From positions 1-7,954 of the forward strand of contig WJIN01000138.1 of assembly GCA_014730295.1 (NCBI GenBank): 7,954 nucleotides of DNA, written 5' to 3'. Under the pieces are notes generated by a model. It did no database searches, was not told the DNA's origin, and saw only the letters and a list, made by a program, of their open reading frames with translations. A program made the position numbers and the translations under genes. The stretch's first letter is position 1. Every line of letters starts with the position of its first letter. This stretch comes from Promethearchaeota archaeon (lineage in GTDB: Archaea > Asgardarchaeota > Lokiarchaeia > Sigynarchaeales > SOKP01). Of this stretch, positions 6,784-7,954 are shown one piece after another.

Positions 6784-7344
6784 CTAATTTTCAATATCAA
6801 TTGGAACAAAATTCTCTCCATAAAAAGGTAGGTTTTTATCTTTTTCTGAGATCTTTGTAATCTCTAAGGGCCAATTTATATTCACTTCCTTATCATCATA
6901 ATGAATCCCTCCCTCGCTTTTTGGATTATAGAATTCAGTAACAAAATATAATACTTTGGTATCAGATTCGATAGTTTGAAATCCATGAGCAAATCCTTCA
7001 GGAATATATAACATTTTCATATTATTATCAGTAAGTAGTTCACCATGCCATTTTAAGAAAGTGGGAGAATTTCTTCTTAGATCTATAGCAACATCAAAAA
7101 TACTTCCTTTAACACACTTTACGATTTTTATTTCACTATGAGGGGGATATTGAAAATGCATCCCACGAATTGTTCCCTTCTTAATATTTGTAGAGAAATT
7201 AACATTAACAATAGTCTTGGTATGATTTAATTTCTTAAATTCATTTTCGCAGTATACTCTATAAAATTTACCTCTTTGATCTTCATATGGATCTGGATAG
7301 ACAATATATAACCCTTCTAATTTTGTTGATTTGAATGAAAACAT
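6784..7344 (-). CDS. rfbC-like: RmlC-like cupin sugar-nucleotide epimerase (3,5- or 5-epimerase)
   Basis: With 186 residues it has the normal length of dTDP-4-dehydrorhamnose 3,5-epimerase (RmlC). Those cytoplasmic dimers epimerise a 4-keto-6-deoxyhexose at C3 and/or C5. Diagnostic residues: R24-G-K-F near the start for substrate contact; TIRGMHFQ (58-65) with the catalytic base H63; K73 in EIKIVK; IPEGFAHGFQ (114-123), the cupin strand; Y139 in EFYNP, the usual acid position; and D169 near SEKDKNLP. Because its gene partner is a CDP-glucose (not dTDP-glucose) dehydratase, the likely substrate is CDP-linked, as for AscE (the 5-epimerase of CDP-ascarylose synthesis). Sequence alone does not tell 5- from 3,5-epimerase. 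The start ATG lies one base after the stop of the dehydratase gene, with no Shine-Dalgarno motif, which suggests translational coupling. Confidence 0.88.
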   Translation of the reverse strand: MFSFKSTKLEGLYIVYPDPYEDQRGKFYRVYCENEFKKLNHTKTIVNVNFSTNIKKGTIRGMHFQYPPHSEIKIVKCVKGSIFDVAIDLRRNSPTFLKWHGELLTDNNMKMLYIPEGFAHGFQTIESDTKVLYFVTEFYNPKSEGGIHYDDKEVNINWPLEITKISEKDKNLPFYGENFVPIDIEN

Positions 7345-7345
7345 T

Positions 7346-7954
7346 TTAATTTATAGATTTTAATTTTTCCATATAATTATTTATTTGTTTAACATTATAA
7401 TCATAATTAACTTCATGATTTTGATACCAATCGCATGTCATTTCAATGATCTCATCTATATTCAAGATGGGTTTCCAATCAATTTTTCTTCTTACTTTAG
7501 AACAGTCTAGTAGTAATCTATGAGTTTCATGAAATGATATTTGAGGATTCCCATATTTTATTAAATCTTTATTAGCTTTCATACATTCGAAGATTCTTTC
7601 TACAACCTCTCGTACTTTATAGATGAAACTTTCATCTGGTCCAAAATTCCATGCTCCAGAGAATTCAGTACCATTCTCGGACATTTCAATAACAAGATTT
7701 AGATAACCTCTAATAGGTTCCAAAACAAATTGCCATGGTCTTATGGCTTCTGGAGATCTTATATTTATCTTTCTTTCATACATAATTGCTCTCATACAGT
7801 CTGGTATTAGTCTATTTTCCTGCCAGTCTCCACCGCCGATTATATTTCCACTCCTAACATTAGAAAGCTTTTTATTTATACTTTCATGATGAAAAAAAGA
7901 GTTCAAATAAGATAGTGTGATTAGTTCAGAACAAGCTTTACTAGAGCTATAAGG
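7346..7954 (-). CDS. rfbG: CDP-glucose 4,6-dehydratase, C-terminal part (5' end beyond right edge)
   Basis: The reading frame is open to the window edge, so 202 residues plus the stop are visible of a protein normally about 350-360 long. The ATG-like start an ORF finder would pick, a TTG at 7904-7906, is internal: upstream of it the frame reads PYSSSKACSELITLSY, which contains the catalytic YxxxK (Y-S-S-S-K). The family hallmarks follow: VRSGNIIGGGDW; ENRLIPD; RSPEAIRPWQFVLEP; GAWNFGPDES; then SFHETHRLLLDCSK and the final IDWKP segment. The enzyme uses NAD+ to turn CDP-D-glucose into CDP-4-keto-6-deoxy-D-glucose, the entry step to CDP-6-deoxy and 3,6-dideoxyhexoses. The N-terminal dinucleotide motif is outside the window. 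It is the first visible gene of the leftward array, and CDP-glucose pyrophosphorylase (rfbF) would be expected beyond the edge. Confidence 0.93.
   Translation of the reverse strand, partial: PYSSSKACSELITLSYLNSFFHHESINKKLSNVRSGNIIGGGDWQENRLIPDCMRAIMYERKINIRSPEAIRPWQFVLEPIRGYLNLVIEMSENGTEFSGAWNFGPDESFIYKVREVVERIFECMKANKDLIKYGNPQISFHETHRLLLDCSKVRRKIDWKPILNIDEIIEMTCDWYQNHEVNYDYNVKQINNYMEKLKSIN

Noticed and set aside
7346..7906. Dehydratase gene starting at the TTG 7904-7906
   Set aside because: The frame stays open to the window edge and the upstream 16 codons contain the family's YxxxK active-site motif, so the TTG is an internal leucine codon.
6784..7954. dTDP-rhamnose (rmlBCD) operon
   Set aside because: The cupin resembles RmlC, but the dehydratase has CDP-glucose 4,6-dehydratase motifs (IIGGGDW, RPWQFVLEP, HETH) rather than RmlB motifs, so a CDP-sugar route fits better.

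Overview
The window is a piece of a cell-surface or secreted glycan biosynthesis locus in a very AT-rich genome. Seven of its eight genes are recognisable as polysaccharide or glycoconjugate enzymes: two glycosyltransferases of the GT2 type (one only a C-terminal tail), a polysaccharide deacetylase, three nucleotide-sugar enzymes and an ATP-grasp ligase. The eighth is a very large multi-spanning membrane protein of the kind seen in GT-C glycosyltransferases. There are no RNA genes, mobile elements, CRISPR arrays or long repeats that I can see.

Layout. On the + strand at the left edge lies the end of a GT2-like gene (1-171), then a 97-base AT-rich gap, then a polysaccharide deacetylase (269-1069). 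All other genes are on the - strand and read leftward from the right edge as one compact array: CDP-glucose 4,6-dehydratase (enters from beyond 7954, ends 7346), an RmlC-like cupin epimerase (7344-6784), an extended SDR epimerase/reductase (6767-5919), a GT2 glycosyltransferase (5889-4867), an ATP-grasp ligase (4836-3607) and the large membrane protein (3551-1053). Gaps between them are 1, 16, 29, 30 and 55 bases, so a single transcript is likely. The array ends convergently, with the last gene overlapping the end of the deacetylase gene by 17 bases.

How the genes may work together (inference). The dehydratase would make CDP-4-keto-6-deoxy-D-glucose, the cupin would epimerise it at C5 or at C3 and C5, and the SDR would reduce the 4-keto group. 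The product would be a CDP-6-deoxy-L-hexose, or a 3,6-dideoxyhexose of the ascarylose type if a C3-dehydrase lies outside the window. The GT2 enzyme would transfer this or another sugar to a carrier. The ATP-grasp enzyme could attach an amino acid or other carboxylate/amine group, and the deacetylase could remove an N- or O-acetyl group. The membrane protein could act on lipid-linked sugars on the outer face of the membrane.

Organism. The sequence is strongly AT-rich, arginine is mostly AGA, and none of the six visible start codons has a Shine-Dalgarno motif, even inside tightly packed genes. Together with the ~830-residue membrane protein, this suggests either an AT-rich archaeon (an Asgard/Lokiarchaeia-like genome is my leading guess) or a Bacteroidota-like bacterium. 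The sequence alone does not settle it.
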